From an uncultured Muribaculaceae bacterium (lineage in GTDB: Bacteria > Bacteroidota > Bacteroidia > Bacteroidales > Muribaculaceae): DNA of 54,710 nucleotides. Shown here piece by piece: positions 27,553 to 35,618 of this stretch. The DNA lies in contig CANDNO010000012.1 of NCBI GenBank assembly GCA_947386115.1, forward strand, positions 1 to 54,710, in the 5' to 3' direction. The notes beneath the pieces were generated by a model. It made no database searches. It was not told the DNA's origin and worked only from the letters and a program-made list of their open reading frames with translations. The translations under genes and the position numbers were made by a program. The first letter of the stretch is position 1. Every line of letters starts with the position of its first letter.

Positions 27553-28095
27553 TTATTCAGCTGCTGCCTCTTCGGCTGCAGGTGCTGCTTCTTCAGCAGC
27601 TGCCTCAGCCTCGGCTGCTGCTTTGGCTGCTGCGATTTCGGCCAGCTTCTTGGCTACGGCCTCGGCCTTTGCCTTGTTCTTAGCCTGCTCGTCCTCGAGG
27701 CGCTGCTTGGCGGCCTGCTCTTTCTTTGAAGCCATTGATGACTTCAGAGCGTCGATAGCTGCCAGCTTTTTGGCTTTCCAGTCGGCGAAACGACGTTCAG
27801 CCTCAGCCTCGTCAAATGCACCTTTCTTAACGCCACCCTGAAGGTGTTTCATCAGGAGAACGCCCTCTTGTGAGAGGATAGTGCGTACGGTGTCGGTGGG
27901 TTCAGCACCAACATTAACCCAATACAAAGCCCTTTCGAAATTCAATGTTATTGTAGCAGGATTAGTGTTCGGGTTGTAGGAACCTATCCTTTCAATAAAC
28001 TTACCATCTCGTGGTGCCCTGCTATCGGCGATTACAATAGGATAAAACGCATAGTTCTTGCGACCATGACGCTGTAATCTGATTTTTGTTGCCAT
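27553..28095 (-). CDS. rpsP: 30S ribosomal protein bS16 with Ala-rich C-terminal extension
   Basis: A 180-residue S16. The conserved domain is the first 80-odd residues ([20 protein letters not shown], with [20 protein letters not shown]). A long C-terminal extension (about 95-180) is made of Lys/Glu/Ala-rich, probably helical sequence ending in [13 protein letters not shown]. Bacterial S16 is usually about 80-90 residues; long Ala/Glu tails are known in Bacteroidota. S16 binds 16S rRNA and is needed for 30S assembly. It has its own promoter and terminator. Confidence 0.95.
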   Translation of the reverse strand: MATKIRLQRHGRKNYAFYPIVIADSRAPRDGKFIERIGSYNPNTNPATITLNFERALYWVNVGAEPTDTVRTILSQEGVLLMKHLQGGVKKGAFDEAEAERRFADWKAKKLAAIDALKSSMASKKEQAAKQRLEDEQAKNKAKAEAVAKKLAEIAAAKAAAEAEAAAEEAAPAAEEAAAE

Positions 28096-28138
28096 TGTTA
28101 ATTAATTAGTTAATTGGTTTTGTATCGATTAGCGGGTG

Positions 28139-28170
28139 CAAAGTTACTAATAATTCATAATATACACAAA
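28139..28170 (-). promoter_or_regulatory. Promoter for rpsP
   Basis: On the minus strand, TTTG (28170-28167), a 20-bp spacer and TAACTTTG (28146-28139), a full match. Transcription would start near 28133, about 38 bases before the ATG. Confidence 0.8.
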
Positions 28171-28289
28171 CTTTGGGCATTAATTTTCAAGTTAATTTAC
28201 CGGGTGTCTAACAATATCGGTGATTGCTTGTTATATTGGTATAATTTATGAGTTAATCAACTTTTATTAATTATCTAATAATTACTACT

Positions 28290-28487
28290 ATGAAAGGTTT
28301 AAACATTGCACTCGCAGTTGTTGCCGGAGCAGTTGCCGGAGCAGCCGTCGGTTTGTTATTCGCGCCGAAGAAGGGATCTGACACCCGTGCCGAAATCAAG
28401 AAGTATTTGCGCAGCAAAGGTATCAAATTAAGTAAGAGCGATCTTGACGATATCGTTGACGAGATTGCCGACGAAATAAGAGGTTAG
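28290..28487 (+). CDS. YtxH domain-containing small membrane protein (first copy)
   Basis: A 65-residue protein with one N-terminal membrane segment (NIALAVVAGAVAGAAVGLLF), the YtxH signature APKKGSDTR at the membrane exit, and a basic then acidic helix (RAEIKKYLRSKGIKLSKSDLDDIVDEI). YtxH proteins are widespread in Firmicutes and Bacteroidota, linked loosely to stress; the molecular role is unclear. A second, similar gene follows 33 bases later. No reliable promoter is visible in the 140-base AT-rich region upstream. Confidence 0.85.
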   Translation: MKGLNIALAVVAGAVAGAAVGLLFAPKKGSDTRAEIKKYLRSKGIKLSKSDLDDIVDEIADEIRG

Positions 28488-28520
28488 AATCTATAAGTCA
28501 AACTATTAAACATCAGGATT

Positions 28521-28733
28521 ATGTGCAATAAGAATTTACTGTTTGCGTTCCTCGGCGGTGCCATTGTCGGTGCCGGAGCCGCATTGCTCTTTGCCCCCGA
28601 GAAAGGTGAGGATCTGAGAGACCAGATCAAATCGTTGTGCCGCAAGTATGGTATCGGCAAAAACAAGGCTGAAGCCGAGGTTGACCGCCTGGTCGACGAA
28701 ATTGCTGCCGAGGTAGAAATAGCCTCGAAGTAG
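28521..28733 (+). CDS. YtxH domain-containing small membrane protein (second copy)
   Basis: A 70-residue YtxH protein with a membrane segment (LLFAFLGGAIVGAGAALLFA), the APEKGEDLRDQIK signature and a charged helix (KYGIGKNKAEAEVDRLVDEIAAEV). It is a paralogue of the gene immediately upstream, so a tandem duplication is likely, and the two may form hetero-oligomers. A strong hairpin follows and separates it from the holin-X-like gene, although the three may still belong to one functional group. Confidence 0.85.
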   Translation: MCNKNLLFAFLGGAIVGAGAALLFAPEKGEDLRDQIKSLCRKYGIGKNKAEAEVDRLVDEIAAEVEIASK

Positions 28734-28750
28734 CTCAATAATATATACCT

Positions 28751-28792
28751 TAAACCGTCCGGCTTTAGCCGAATGTAATGCCGGACGGTTTA
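28751..28792 (+). terminator. Hairpin terminator or attenuator after the YtxH pair
   Basis: TAAACCGTCCGGC and GCCGGACGGTTTA form a perfect 13-bp stem around a 16-base loop, followed by CTTTC. It lies between the YtxH pair and the holin-X-like gene on the same strand, so it may terminate or attenuate transcription. Confidence 0.75.
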
Positions 28793-28814
28793 CTTTCAAC
28801 TATTTATTCGCATT

Positions 28815-29168
28815 ATGGAGGAGACTAACAATTATTCATTACTGTACCGGCTGGCTATGAGGCTCTTTAATCTCAAGATTGAAGATGCCCGCTTGGTCCT
28901 TGCCGTTAAGCTTACGAAACTACTTGGTGCTATTGTTTATCTTTTTGTGGGGTTTATGCTCTTGCTTTGTCTCCTTGGATTCATTGCAGCCGCTATCGGA
29001 CACCTACTGTGTGAGGTGATGCCGCCCGTGTGGGCTTATCTTATAATCGCCGCTTTCTATCTCGTACTGCTGTGCATTATTGTCATGGCTAAGAAACAGA
29101 TAATCATAAACCCGATAGCACGATTCATTTCACGTCTTATTGTAGAACCGCCTAAAAAACACATTTGA
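28815..29168 (+). CDS. Phage holin / Actinobacterial Holin-X-like membrane protein
   Basis: A 117-residue protein with two hydrophobic segments (about 36-60 LLGAIVYLFVGFMLLLCLLG and about 73-95 WAYLIIAAFYLVLLCIIVM), a cytoplasmic N-terminal helix and a short C-terminal tail. It matches the phage-holin family / Holin-X-like topology common beside YtxH genes in Bacteroidota. No prophage genes are nearby, so it is a host gene rather than a lysis protein. Its stop overlaps the start of the next gene by 4 bases (29165-29168). Confidence 0.75.
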   Translation: MEETNNYSLLYRLAMRLFNLKIEDARLVLAVKLTKLLGAIVYLFVGFMLLLCLLGFIAAAIGHLLCEVMPPVWAYLIIAAFYLVLLCIIVMAKKQIIINPIARFISRLIVEPPKKHI

Positions 29169-29506
29169 CTATGGATGAGGAAGTAAAAAAAGAGCAGCAC
29201 CCAGTATGCTGTCACGCAGCGCGGTGGCGCGGATATTCGATTGATGAGCTCGAGCAGCGTCGTGCGATCAATGCCGTCAAGTGTGATCTGATCAAAGAGC
29301 AATTGTCATACGCGTACAAAGGGATGACATCGTCGTTCTCCCTGACGGGCGGTAACAGCCTGCTTGGAGTGAGGTTTGATCAAGTAATGGCCTACACGGC
29401 TTATGGCGTACAGTTTTTCAAGTATGCCAAAAATCTTGTGTCATTATACAGAAGTATAAAATCCACGTTCTCTTCATCAGCCAAAACCGGTAATGAAGCT
29501 TCGTGA
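29165..29506 (+). CDS. Uncharacterised small protein coupled to the holin-X-like gene
   Basis: A 113-residue protein not assignable to a known family. It starts with an acidic/basic segment (MDEEVKKEQHPVCCHAARWR), has a central charged helix (SIDELEQRRAINAVKCDLIKEQ), and ends with two moderately hydrophobic stretches (SLTGGNSLLGVRFDQVMAYT and VQFFKYAKNLVSLYRS). Translation is coupled to the holin-X-like gene by a 4-base overlap. It is probably a membrane-associated partner in the same YtxH/holin-X cluster; nothing more can be inferred. Confidence 0.65.
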   Translation: MTMDEEVKKEQHPVCCHAARWRGYSIDELEQRRAINAVKCDLIKEQLSYAYKGMTSSFSLTGGNSLLGVRFDQVMAYTAYGVQFFKYAKNLVSLYRSIKSTFSSSAKTGNEAS

Positions 29507-29524
29507 TTGATTGTTGCGGGTATT

Positions 29525-29556
29525 CTTGGCGTTGTGTCGGGAAAACGCTATCTTTG
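29525..29556 (+). promoter_or_regulatory. Promoter for prmA and the downstream barrel gene
   Basis: CTTG (29525-29528), a 20-bp spacer and TATCTTTG (29549-29556). Transcription would start near 29562, about 20 bases before the prmA ATG at 29583. Confidence 0.75.
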
Positions 29557-29582
29557 TCGTTGTTAAATAGACTACTTTATTT

Positions 29583-30434
29583 ATGAACGACTATATTGAA
29601 GTAAGATTTGCGGTCAATCCCTGCGACGAAGTGTACACCGACATTCTGGCATCCATGCTTTGCGATGCCGGGTATGAGAGTTTTGTGCCCGATGAATCGG
29701 GGCTTACAGCTTATGTGAAGTCAGAGCTTTTTGATCGTGATAATCTTACCGAAATCCTTGATAACTTTCCTGTTCCGGATATTAAAATCGATTTTACCGA
29801 TACGTTCATTGAGGGGCAGGACTGGAATCACGAGTGGGAAAAGAACTATTTCCAGCCTATTGTCATAGGCGATAACCGTTGTGTCATACACAGCACGTTC
29901 CATACCGATATCCCCGAGTGTGAATATGATATCGTTATCGATCCCAAGATGGCGTTCGGTACCGGGCACCACTCTACTACATCTTTAATAATAGGACATC
30001 TTCTTGAACTCGATCTCGAGGGCAAGAGCATTCTCGACATGGGTACGGGCACAGGTATTCTTGCCATCCTTGCTGCCATGCGCGGGGCTTCACCGGTTAC
30101 CGCGATTGAGATTGACCCGATGGCTCATGTAAATGCCGTTGAAAATGTGGCGACCAACGGGCATCCAGAGATTGATGTCAGGCTCGGTGATGCGGCACTG
30201 CTTGCCGGCATGGAAAAGGTCGACATAATGCTTGCCAATATCAACCGCAATATCATCCTCGATGACATTGAACGCTATGTCTCGGTGCTAAAACCCGGTA
30301 GCCGTCTGTTCCTCAGTGGTTTTTACGTAGAGGATGTACCGGTGCTTGAGGCTAAAGCCCACCCGCTCGGACTGGAGACAATGTCTGTGCGCGAACTTAA
30401 CAAATGGTGTTGTCTCGAATTGAAAATGGCATGA
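29583..30434 (+). CDS. prmA: Ribosomal protein L11 methyltransferase
   Basis: A 283-residue PrmA. The N-terminal substrate-recognition domain (about 1-60) is followed by FIEGQDWNHEWEKNYFQP and the SAM-dependent fold, with GTGHHSTTSL near residue 125, motif I DMGTGTGILA (about 152-161), EIDP and the LANINRNI motif (near 220). The enzyme trimethylates ribosomal protein L11 at several amino groups. Its TGA overlaps the ATG of the next gene (30431-30434), so they share a transcript. Confidence 0.93.
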   Translation: MNDYIEVRFAVNPCDEVYTDILASMLCDAGYESFVPDESGLTAYVKSELFDRDNLTEILDNFPVPDIKIDFTDTFIEGQDWNHEWEKNYFQPIVIGDNRCVIHSTFHTDIPECEYDIVIDPKMAFGTGHHSTTSLIIGHLLELDLEGKSILDMGTGTGILAILAAMRGASPVTAIEIDPMAHVNAVENVATNGHPEIDVRLGDAALLAGMEKVDIMLANINRNIILDDIERYVSVLKPGSRLFLSGFYVEDVPVLEAKAHPLGLETMSVRELNKWCCLELKMA

Positions 30435-31033
30435 TGAAACGTCTGGTGTTCTTTGTGTCGTTGATGCTGGGGTGCTGTATCCCGGCTGAGGCCCAGCATG
30501 TTGTTATTGACGTGTCTTCGCTTGAGGCTGTTACTGATAAAACCCCGATAGCCGAGAAGAAAGCCGGCATCGAATCGCGCTTTTCATGGGGAATGGATGT
30601 GGGCAGCTGTATTGATATGACCGGTAACGACATGTCGGCTCTTGATATAAATGCCTATTTCGGCTATAGCGGCCCGTATGTACGCTTTGCCGGTGTTGGA
30701 GCCGGAATCGATATGATGGTAAGCAGCAGCTCAAATGCCTACCCTATCTATGCTATGTTCCGAACCGATTTCCGCCCTACTCCACAGCTGTGTTTCTTTG
30801 AATTACGTGGCGGAGTATCATTCAGCAATATTGAAAGTTATCCTATGCAGACTACTCCGTTCGGCTCGATTGGTCTCGGAGTCACACTTGCCAAAGGAAA
30901 GAAATTCAGCAGCCATATTGTGCTGTCATATAACTATACTAAACTCGATGACGTGCGTCTGGCCGAAGACCAGGGAGTCATACGCGTTCACGACCTGCAA
31001 TATGCAGCTATAAGAATAGGTGTGGCTTTCTGA
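30431..31033 (+). CDS. Small outer-membrane beta-barrel protein
   Basis: A 200-residue protein with a signal peptide ending around AEA, followed by eight or so amphipathic beta-strand-like stretches (GYSGPYVRFAGVGAGIDMMV, FRTDFRPTPQLCFFELRGG, FGSIGLGVTLAKG) and an aromatic C-terminus (IRIGVAF). This fits a small OmpA/PorT-like eight-stranded barrel. The longest frame begins further upstream inside prmA (30404), but the ATG at 30431 places the signal peptide correctly and gives the ATGA overlap. It is transcribed with prmA; the functional connection is obscure. Confidence 0.72.
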   Translation: MMKRLVFFVSLMLGCCIPAEAQHVVIDVSSLEAVTDKTPIAEKKAGIESRFSWGMDVGSCIDMTGNDMSALDINAYFGYSGPYVRFAGVGAGIDMMVSSSSNAYPIYAMFRTDFRPTPQLCFFELRGGVSFSNIESYPMQTTPFGSIGLGVTLAKGKKFSSHIVLSYNYTKLDDVRLAEDQGVIRVHDLQYAAIRIGVAF

Positions 31034-31040
31034 TGATTTG

Positions 31041-32600
31041 CTAACTTAGATAATTGGCAACGGCGTCGGCGCAACGTTCACCGTCGATGGCTGCCGACAC
31101 TATGCCGCCGGCGTATCCCGCACCCTCGCCACAGGGGAACAACCCTTTTATCTCCACATGTTGTAGCGTTTCATTGTTACGCGGAATTCTTACGGGCGAC
31201 GATGTGCGAGTCTCTGCTCCTATCAGGACTGCGTCATTGGTGAGAAATCCTCTTGATTTACGGCCAAACTCGGCAAATCCTTTTCTCAATCGATTGGCTA
31301 TGAACGGAGGAAGCAATTTGTCGATTCGTGAAGGGTGAATGCCCGGCGCATAGGAAGTCTCGGGTAATGTCTTGGACTCATGTCCGTTTACAAAGTCGAG
31401 CATGCGTTGCGCCGGAGCGTTCTGGCTCTTTTTGCTTTCATTGAAATAGTTTAGCTCGACCTCTTCCTGAAATTTCATTACTTTTAGATTACCGTACTGT
31501 TCATAGTCGGTAAGGTCCTCGGGCAGGACTTCGACCACCATTCCCGAGTTGGCCCATCGGGTGCCGCGGTTGGATGGTGACATTCCGTTGACAACCTGTT
31601 GGTCGGGGCCGCTCGCAGCGGGTATGATGAAACCTCCGGGACACATGCAGAATGAGTAGACCGCTCTGTCATCGACGCGTGTGAGCATCGTGTATTCGGC
31701 AGCTGGCAAGTAGCGGCCACGGCCGTTCTTGCTGTGATACTGTATGCAGTCTATGAGATGTTGAGGGTGCTCGAGTCTCACACCTACGGCTATACCTTTA
31801 GGCTCTATCTTGATATGGTTGTCATCGAGCATGTGGTATATGTCGCGGGCCGAGTGGCCTGTGGCAAGGATAACGGGCCCGAGGAAGGTCTCTCCGGCTG
31901 CCGTCGATACACCTGTGACAGTGTCGTTGTCGAGAAGAATTTTCCCGACGCGTGTATTGAAATGTACTTTGCCGCCCGACCGTATGATCTGTTCACGCAT
32001 GGCTTTGATCACGCCGGGCAACTTGTCGGTACCTATGTGTGGATGGGCGTCGATAAGGATATCATCGGCTGCACCGTGAGCATGAAAAACGGCAAGTATT
32101 TTATCGACCGAGCCGCGTTTTTTGCTACGAGTGTACAGCTTGCCGTCGGAATAAGCTCCGGCGCCCCCCTCTCCAAAGCAATAGTTAGAGTCGGGGTCGA
32201 CAACGCCCTCGCGAGCTATGCGGGCCATATCGCGGCGCCTCGAATCAACATCTTTGCCACGTTCGAGCACTATAGGCTTGAGTCCCAGCTCGATGAGGCG
32301 CAGAGCTGCAAACAGTCCCGCGGGGCCGGCTCCTACGACAACAACCTCGTTACGTGTCGATACATCAGGGTATTCGACAGTTTCGTAAACCGTTTTTAAA
32401 GGCACATCCTCTCCTATATAGACTCTGACGGTAAGATTGACCATAACCTGGCGTTGACGCGCATCGATAGAGCGTTTAAGCAGTCGATAACCGCTTATTT
32501 CGGAACTACGTATTCCCAACTGTTTTGAGATTGTTTGTTTGAGTCTTTCGGGCTCGTATGCTATTTCGGGAGTCAGTCTGAGCTGTATCTCGTGAGTCAT
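31041..32600 (-). CDS. FAD-dependent oxidoreductase (NAD(P)/FAD flavoprotein)
   Basis: A 519-residue protein with an N-terminal 90-residue domain containing a ferredoxin-like ISKQLGIRSSEISGYRLLKR, then a Rossmann FAD-binding motif (VVVGAGPAGLFAALRL, about 87-102). Further flavoprotein motifs are GKVHFNTRVGKILL, ATGHSARDIYHML and a C-terminal GLFPCGEGAGYAGGIVSAAIDG. This is the widespread FAD-dependent family annotated as uncharacterised or dehydrogenase-like; substrate unknown. It shares a 4-base overlap with the MATE gene upstream (32597-32600), an unexpected pairing of reductase and exporter. Confidence 0.85.
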   Translation of the reverse strand: MTHEIQLRLTPEIAYEPERLKQTISKQLGIRSSEISGYRLLKRSIDARQRQVMVNLTVRVYIGEDVPLKTVYETVEYPDVSTRNEVVVVGAGPAGLFAALRLIELGLKPIVLERGKDVDSRRRDMARIAREGVVDPDSNYCFGEGGAGAYSDGKLYTRSKKRGSVDKILAVFHAHGAADDILIDAHPHIGTDKLPGVIKAMREQIIRSGGKVHFNTRVGKILLDNDTVTGVSTAAGETFLGPVILATGHSARDIYHMLDDNHIKIEPKGIAVGVRLEHPQHLIDCIQYHSKNGRGRYLPAAEYTMLTRVDDRAVYSFCMCPGGFIIPAASGPDQQVVNGMSPSNRGTRWANSGMVVEVLPEDLTDYEQYGNLKVMKFQEEVELNYFNESKKSQNAPAQRMLDFVNGHESKTLPETSYAPGIHPSRIDKLLPPFIANRLRKGFAEFGRKSRGFLTNDAVLIGAETRTSSPVRIPRNNETLQHVEIKGLFPCGEGAGYAGGIVSAAIDGERCADAVANYLS

Positions 32601-34003
32601 TGCCTGTTATGTGTTGAATATTCGGGTCTGTTTTTCTTTACTATATATAGAGTTGCAACGGCTATAATGCATGCTATGATGTCGCTGGCACTCATGCTGG
32701 CCCACACTCCGTTGATACCGAAATGTGCCGGTAGAATCCAGAGCATCGGAAGCAGGAATACAAGCTGGCGTGTAAGCGACAGGAATATCGAAATCTTAGG
32801 TTTACCTACCGACTGGAAGAAATTCTGAATGACTATCTGGCATCCTACGACAGGATAGCAGATGAAATAGATGCGGAAACCTTCATCGGTCATCCTTATC
32901 AGGTTCTCATCGACGGTAAACAGACGGCTCACCTGTGACGGTGCCAGCTCGGTTACAATCCACCCTACAAAGGTAATAATAACTCCGAACAAAATACCTT
33001 TATTTAGTGTGGTTTTTACGCGATCCCATTTCCCGGCGCCGTAGTTGTAGCCCAGGATAGGTTGCATGCCCTGTGTCACACCGAATACAATCATGACAAA
33101 GAACATTGTCGTACGGTTGATGATGCCGTAGGCTCCTACTGCAAGATTGCCGTCGGCCCAGCCATAGTCAAGCAGAGCTTTGTTGATAAAGACTACAACC
33201 ACACAGGCACATACATTCATGAGGAATGGCGAGAGGCCTATCTCGTAGAGTCGTCGGGCTATAGTGCCCGATATCCATTTATTGCCTTTCTTGAAGTGCA
33301 CAAAACTTTTTTTGTTCATGAAGTGCCATAAAACCCACACAAATGCAGCCGTCTGTCCGCACACGGTGGCCATGGCCGCACCCTTTATTCCGAGGTCAAA
33401 CTTGAATATGAACAATGGTGCAAGGGCGATATTGACTATTACCGACAACAGGGCCGAAATCATGGCTTTGCGGGGATAGCCGGTTGCCCTCATGAGGTAG
33501 TTCAATCCTATGAAAACAAAGCTTATAGGGGTTGCCATGAGAATTACTCTCATAAATTCCCTTGCATAGGGGATGGTCTCATCGGTAGCTCCGAAGAAGT
33601 GTAGAATAGGGTCAAGAAACAGCAATGCCAGTCCGCCAAACAATACGGCATGAATAAGGCAAAACGTGATGACGTTATTGGCTACATCGGTGGCTCTTGA
33701 CAAGTCCTTTTGCCCGAGATAAATCGAGCATATAGTAGCTCCACCCACAGCGATAAGCATACAGAACGCGGCGACAAGATTCATCAGCGGAAACGTGATA
33801 GCCAGTCCGGCAATCGCCATCGGGCCTACCCCCTGGCCTATAAAGATGCTGTCGATGATGTTGTAGAGTGATGTCGCGACGCTTGCAATGACAGCAGGCA
33901 CCGAATACTTTATCAGCAGCTTGCCTATGGGCTGTTCTCCGAGTATGGTTGGGCTTTCGTGCTCAAGTTGCTTAACCTCCGATGTTATTTCCTTTGTATT
34001 CAT
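32597..34003 (-). CDS. MATE family efflux transporter
   Basis: A 468-residue protein with about twelve transmembrane helices in two MATE halves: PAVIASVATSLYNIIDSIFIGQGVG in the first and GIINRTTMFFVMIVFGVTQGMQPILGYNYG in the second. It has the family pattern of G-x-G-P-x-A and Q-x-P-x-x-G-Y-N. MATE transporters export cationic drugs or metabolites in exchange for Na+ or H+. The gene is upstream of the FAD-dependent oxidoreductase and overlaps it by 4 bases. No specific promoter is identified between it and the divergent HAD gene. Confidence 0.93.
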   Translation of the reverse strand: MNTKEITSEVKQLEHESPTILGEQPIGKLLIKYSVPAVIASVATSLYNIIDSIFIGQGVGPMAIAGLAITFPLMNLVAAFCMLIAVGGATICSIYLGQKDLSRATDVANNVITFCLIHAVLFGGLALLFLDPILHFFGATDETIPYAREFMRVILMATPISFVFIGLNYLMRATGYPRKAMISALLSVIVNIALAPLFIFKFDLGIKGAAMATVCGQTAAFVWVLWHFMNKKSFVHFKKGNKWISGTIARRLYEIGLSPFLMNVCACVVVVFINKALLDYGWADGNLAVGAYGIINRTTMFFVMIVFGVTQGMQPILGYNYGAGKWDRVKTTLNKGILFGVIITFVGWIVTELAPSQVSRLFTVDENLIRMTDEGFRIYFICYPVVGCQIVIQNFFQSVGKPKISIFLSLTRQLVFLLPMLWILPAHFGINGVWASMSASDIIACIIAVATLYIVKKNRPEYSTHNRQ

Positions 34004-34034
34004 TAATTAAATAATGCTCAAAAAACCAAAATAG

Positions 34035-34066
34035 TTTGAAGAAAAGCCCGTGTATGATTAATTTTG
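34035..34066 (+). promoter_or_regulatory. Promoter for the HAD hydrolase gene
   Basis: TTTG (34035-34038), a 20-bp spacer and TAATTTTG (34059-34066), a full consensus match. Transcription would start near 34072, 15 bases before the ATG. Confidence 0.8.
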
Positions 34067-34086
34067 CAGCATATAACCTATAATCG

Positions 34087-34716
34087 ATGAAAGCAGCATT
34101 ATTTGACCTTGACGGTGTCATAGTTGACACCGAGGGAACATATACCAAGTTTTGGGCAGCCATAGGACGGGAATATGGTTGTGCCCCAAGTTTTGCCTAT
34201 GATATAAAAGGCACGAATCTCACTGATATTCTGAGCCGATTCAGCTCTGAGGACGATCGAGAAGCTATAAAGGGCAAAATTCACGATTTTGAGCACACGA
34301 TGGAATACCCCATTTTCCCTTGTGTTATTGAATTTCTCAACCAGTTGCGTGCCGCGGGTTTCAAAACCGCTCTGTACACCAGTAGCGACAATACCAAGAT
34401 GTCGTACCTTGAGCGTCAGCACCCTACCCTGCTGTCGTTGTTTGATGCTGTCGTGACAGGCTCTATGGTTGTTAACTCCAAGCCCGACCCTGAGGGATAT
34501 CTCAAGGCTGCCGAAATGGTAGGCTGTGATATCAGTGACTGCTATGTTTTTGAGGACTCATATCAGGGTGTTGAGGCCGGTCTTCGCTCGGGAGCGACGG
34601 TGATAGCGCTCGCTACGACAAATCCCGCCGAGAGGTTAAAAGAAAAAGCCCATGAAGTTATTGATGACTTCACAGGCTTTAATGTGGATAAAATGCTTGC
34701 GGTTAGCAGGCTTTGA
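34087..34716 (+). CDS. HAD family hydrolase, beta-phosphoglucomutase-like
   Basis: A 209-residue HAD protein with motif I FDLDGVIVDTE (Asp7 nucleophile, Asp9), a helical cap (about 15-85), motif II ALYTSSDN, motif III lysine in SKPDPEGYL and motif IV FEDSYQGVEAG. It resembles beta-phosphoglucomutases and related sugar-phosphate phosphatases (TIGR01509 type). Specificity cannot be read from sequence. It converges on nadC, with which its 3' end overlaps by 14 bases. Confidence 0.87.
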   Translation: MKAALFDLDGVIVDTEGTYTKFWAAIGREYGCAPSFAYDIKGTNLTDILSRFSSEDDREAIKGKIHDFEHTMEYPIFPCVIEFLNQLRAAGFKTALYTSSDNTKMSYLERQHPTLLSLFDAVVTGSMVVNSKPDPEGYLKAAEMVGCDISDCYVFEDSYQGVEAGLRSGATVIALATTNPAERLKEKAHEVIDDFTGFNVDKMLAVSRL

Positions 34717-35548
34717 AACTCATGTCGAGTCCTTTGACCGAGTGAGTCAAGGCTCCTACCGAGATATAATCAACGCCGGTCTCGCCATAGGCGCGCAGCG
34801 TGTCGAGAGTAATGCCGCCCGATGACTCTATTTCGGTGCGTCCGTTGATTAGTTTTACTGCTTCGGCTGTGCGCTCGGGAGTGAAGTTATCGAGCATGAT
34901 GCGGTCAACTCCCGCCTCGAGTGCCTGGTTTATCTCTTCGGTATTGCGCACCTCGAGTTCGATTTTGAGATCGCGCCCTGTCTCTTTAAGATACTTTTTA
35001 GCCGCAGCCACTGCCTGAGGGATGCCACCGGCAAAGTCAACGTGATTGTCTTTAATGAGAATCATGTCGAAAAGGCCTATGCGGTGGTTGGCGCCTCCGC
35101 CAATTTTCACGGCTTCCTTTTCGAGCAATCTCATTCCCGGAGTGGTTTTGCGGGTATCGAGCACCTTGGTTTTCAGCCCGGCAAGGCGTTCCTGGTATTT
35201 ATGGGTTGTTGTAGCTATGCCGCTCATGCGCTGCATGATGTTGAGCATAGTACGCTCGGTCTGGAGCAGTGAGCGGGTCTTGCCCTCTACTACAAACGCA
35301 ACATCGCCGGGTTTTACCTCAGCGCCGTCATTGATATAAACGGTCATCTTAAGCTCGGGGTCGAATTTCTCAAAAACCTTGCGCGCAATCTCTACTCCTG
35401 CAAGGATTCCGGGCTCCTTGACTATAAGTCGCTGTCGGCCTACTGCATCGGCCGGTATGGTGCTAAGTGTGGTATGGTCGCCGTCGCCTACATCCTCGGC
35501 AAAGGCCAGTGTCAACAAATCGTCGATTAACTCGTCACGTGATTTCAT
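34703..35548 (-). CDS. nadC: Nicotinate-nucleotide diphosphorylase (carboxylating)
   Basis: A 281-residue quinolinate phosphoribosyltransferase. It has FAEDVGDGDHTT (near residue 15), the motif LQTERTMLNIMQRMSG, the catalytic-region TRKTTPGMRLLEKEAVKIGG, HNHR-like GGANHRIGL, LIKDNHVDF, IELEVRN and the C-terminal ESSGGITLDTLRAYGETGVD. It makes nicotinate mononucleotide from quinolinate and PRPP in NAD synthesis. No nadA or nadB is next to it. It shares a compact divergent promoter region with rlmH. Confidence 0.95.
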   Translation of the reverse strand: MKSRDELIDDLLTLAFAEDVGDGDHTTLSTIPADAVGRQRLIVKEPGILAGVEIARKVFEKFDPELKMTVYINDGAEVKPGDVAFVVEGKTRSLLQTERTMLNIMQRMSGIATTTHKYQERLAGLKTKVLDTRKTTPGMRLLEKEAVKIGGGANHRIGLFDMILIKDNHVDFAGGIPQAVAAAKKYLKETGRDLKIELEVRNTEEINQALEAGVDRIMLDNFTPERTAEAVKLINGRTEIESSGGITLDTLRAYGETGVDYISVGALTHSVKGLDMSFKAC

Positions 35549-35566
35549 AATCTGATAGCTTTTGTT

Positions 35567-35584
35567 TAAATTTGTGCAAATTTA
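35567..35584. promoter_or_regulatory. Palindromic divergent -7 elements between nadC and rlmH
   Basis: TAAATTTG (35567-35574, plus strand), TG, CAAATTTA (35577-35584) is a perfect 8-bp inverted repeat whose arms read as opposed -7 elements. For nadC, GTTG (35608-35605) lies 20 bp away on the minus strand. For rlmH the -33 match is poor (TTTC near 35542-35545). It could serve both genes from a shared central site or be an operator. Confidence 0.65.
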
Positions 35585-35618
35585 AGACTTTACCAAAAGT
35601 TTTCCAACTTGCCTGCCA

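Noticed and set aside
28815-29168. Prophage holin
   Set aside because: No endolysin, capsid, integrase or tail gene is near; this type is common as a chromosomal gene beside YtxH genes.
31734-32399. 221-residue plus-strand frame inside the FAD-dependent oxidoreductase gene
   Set aside because: Antisense shadow; the minus-strand frame has clear FAD motifs.
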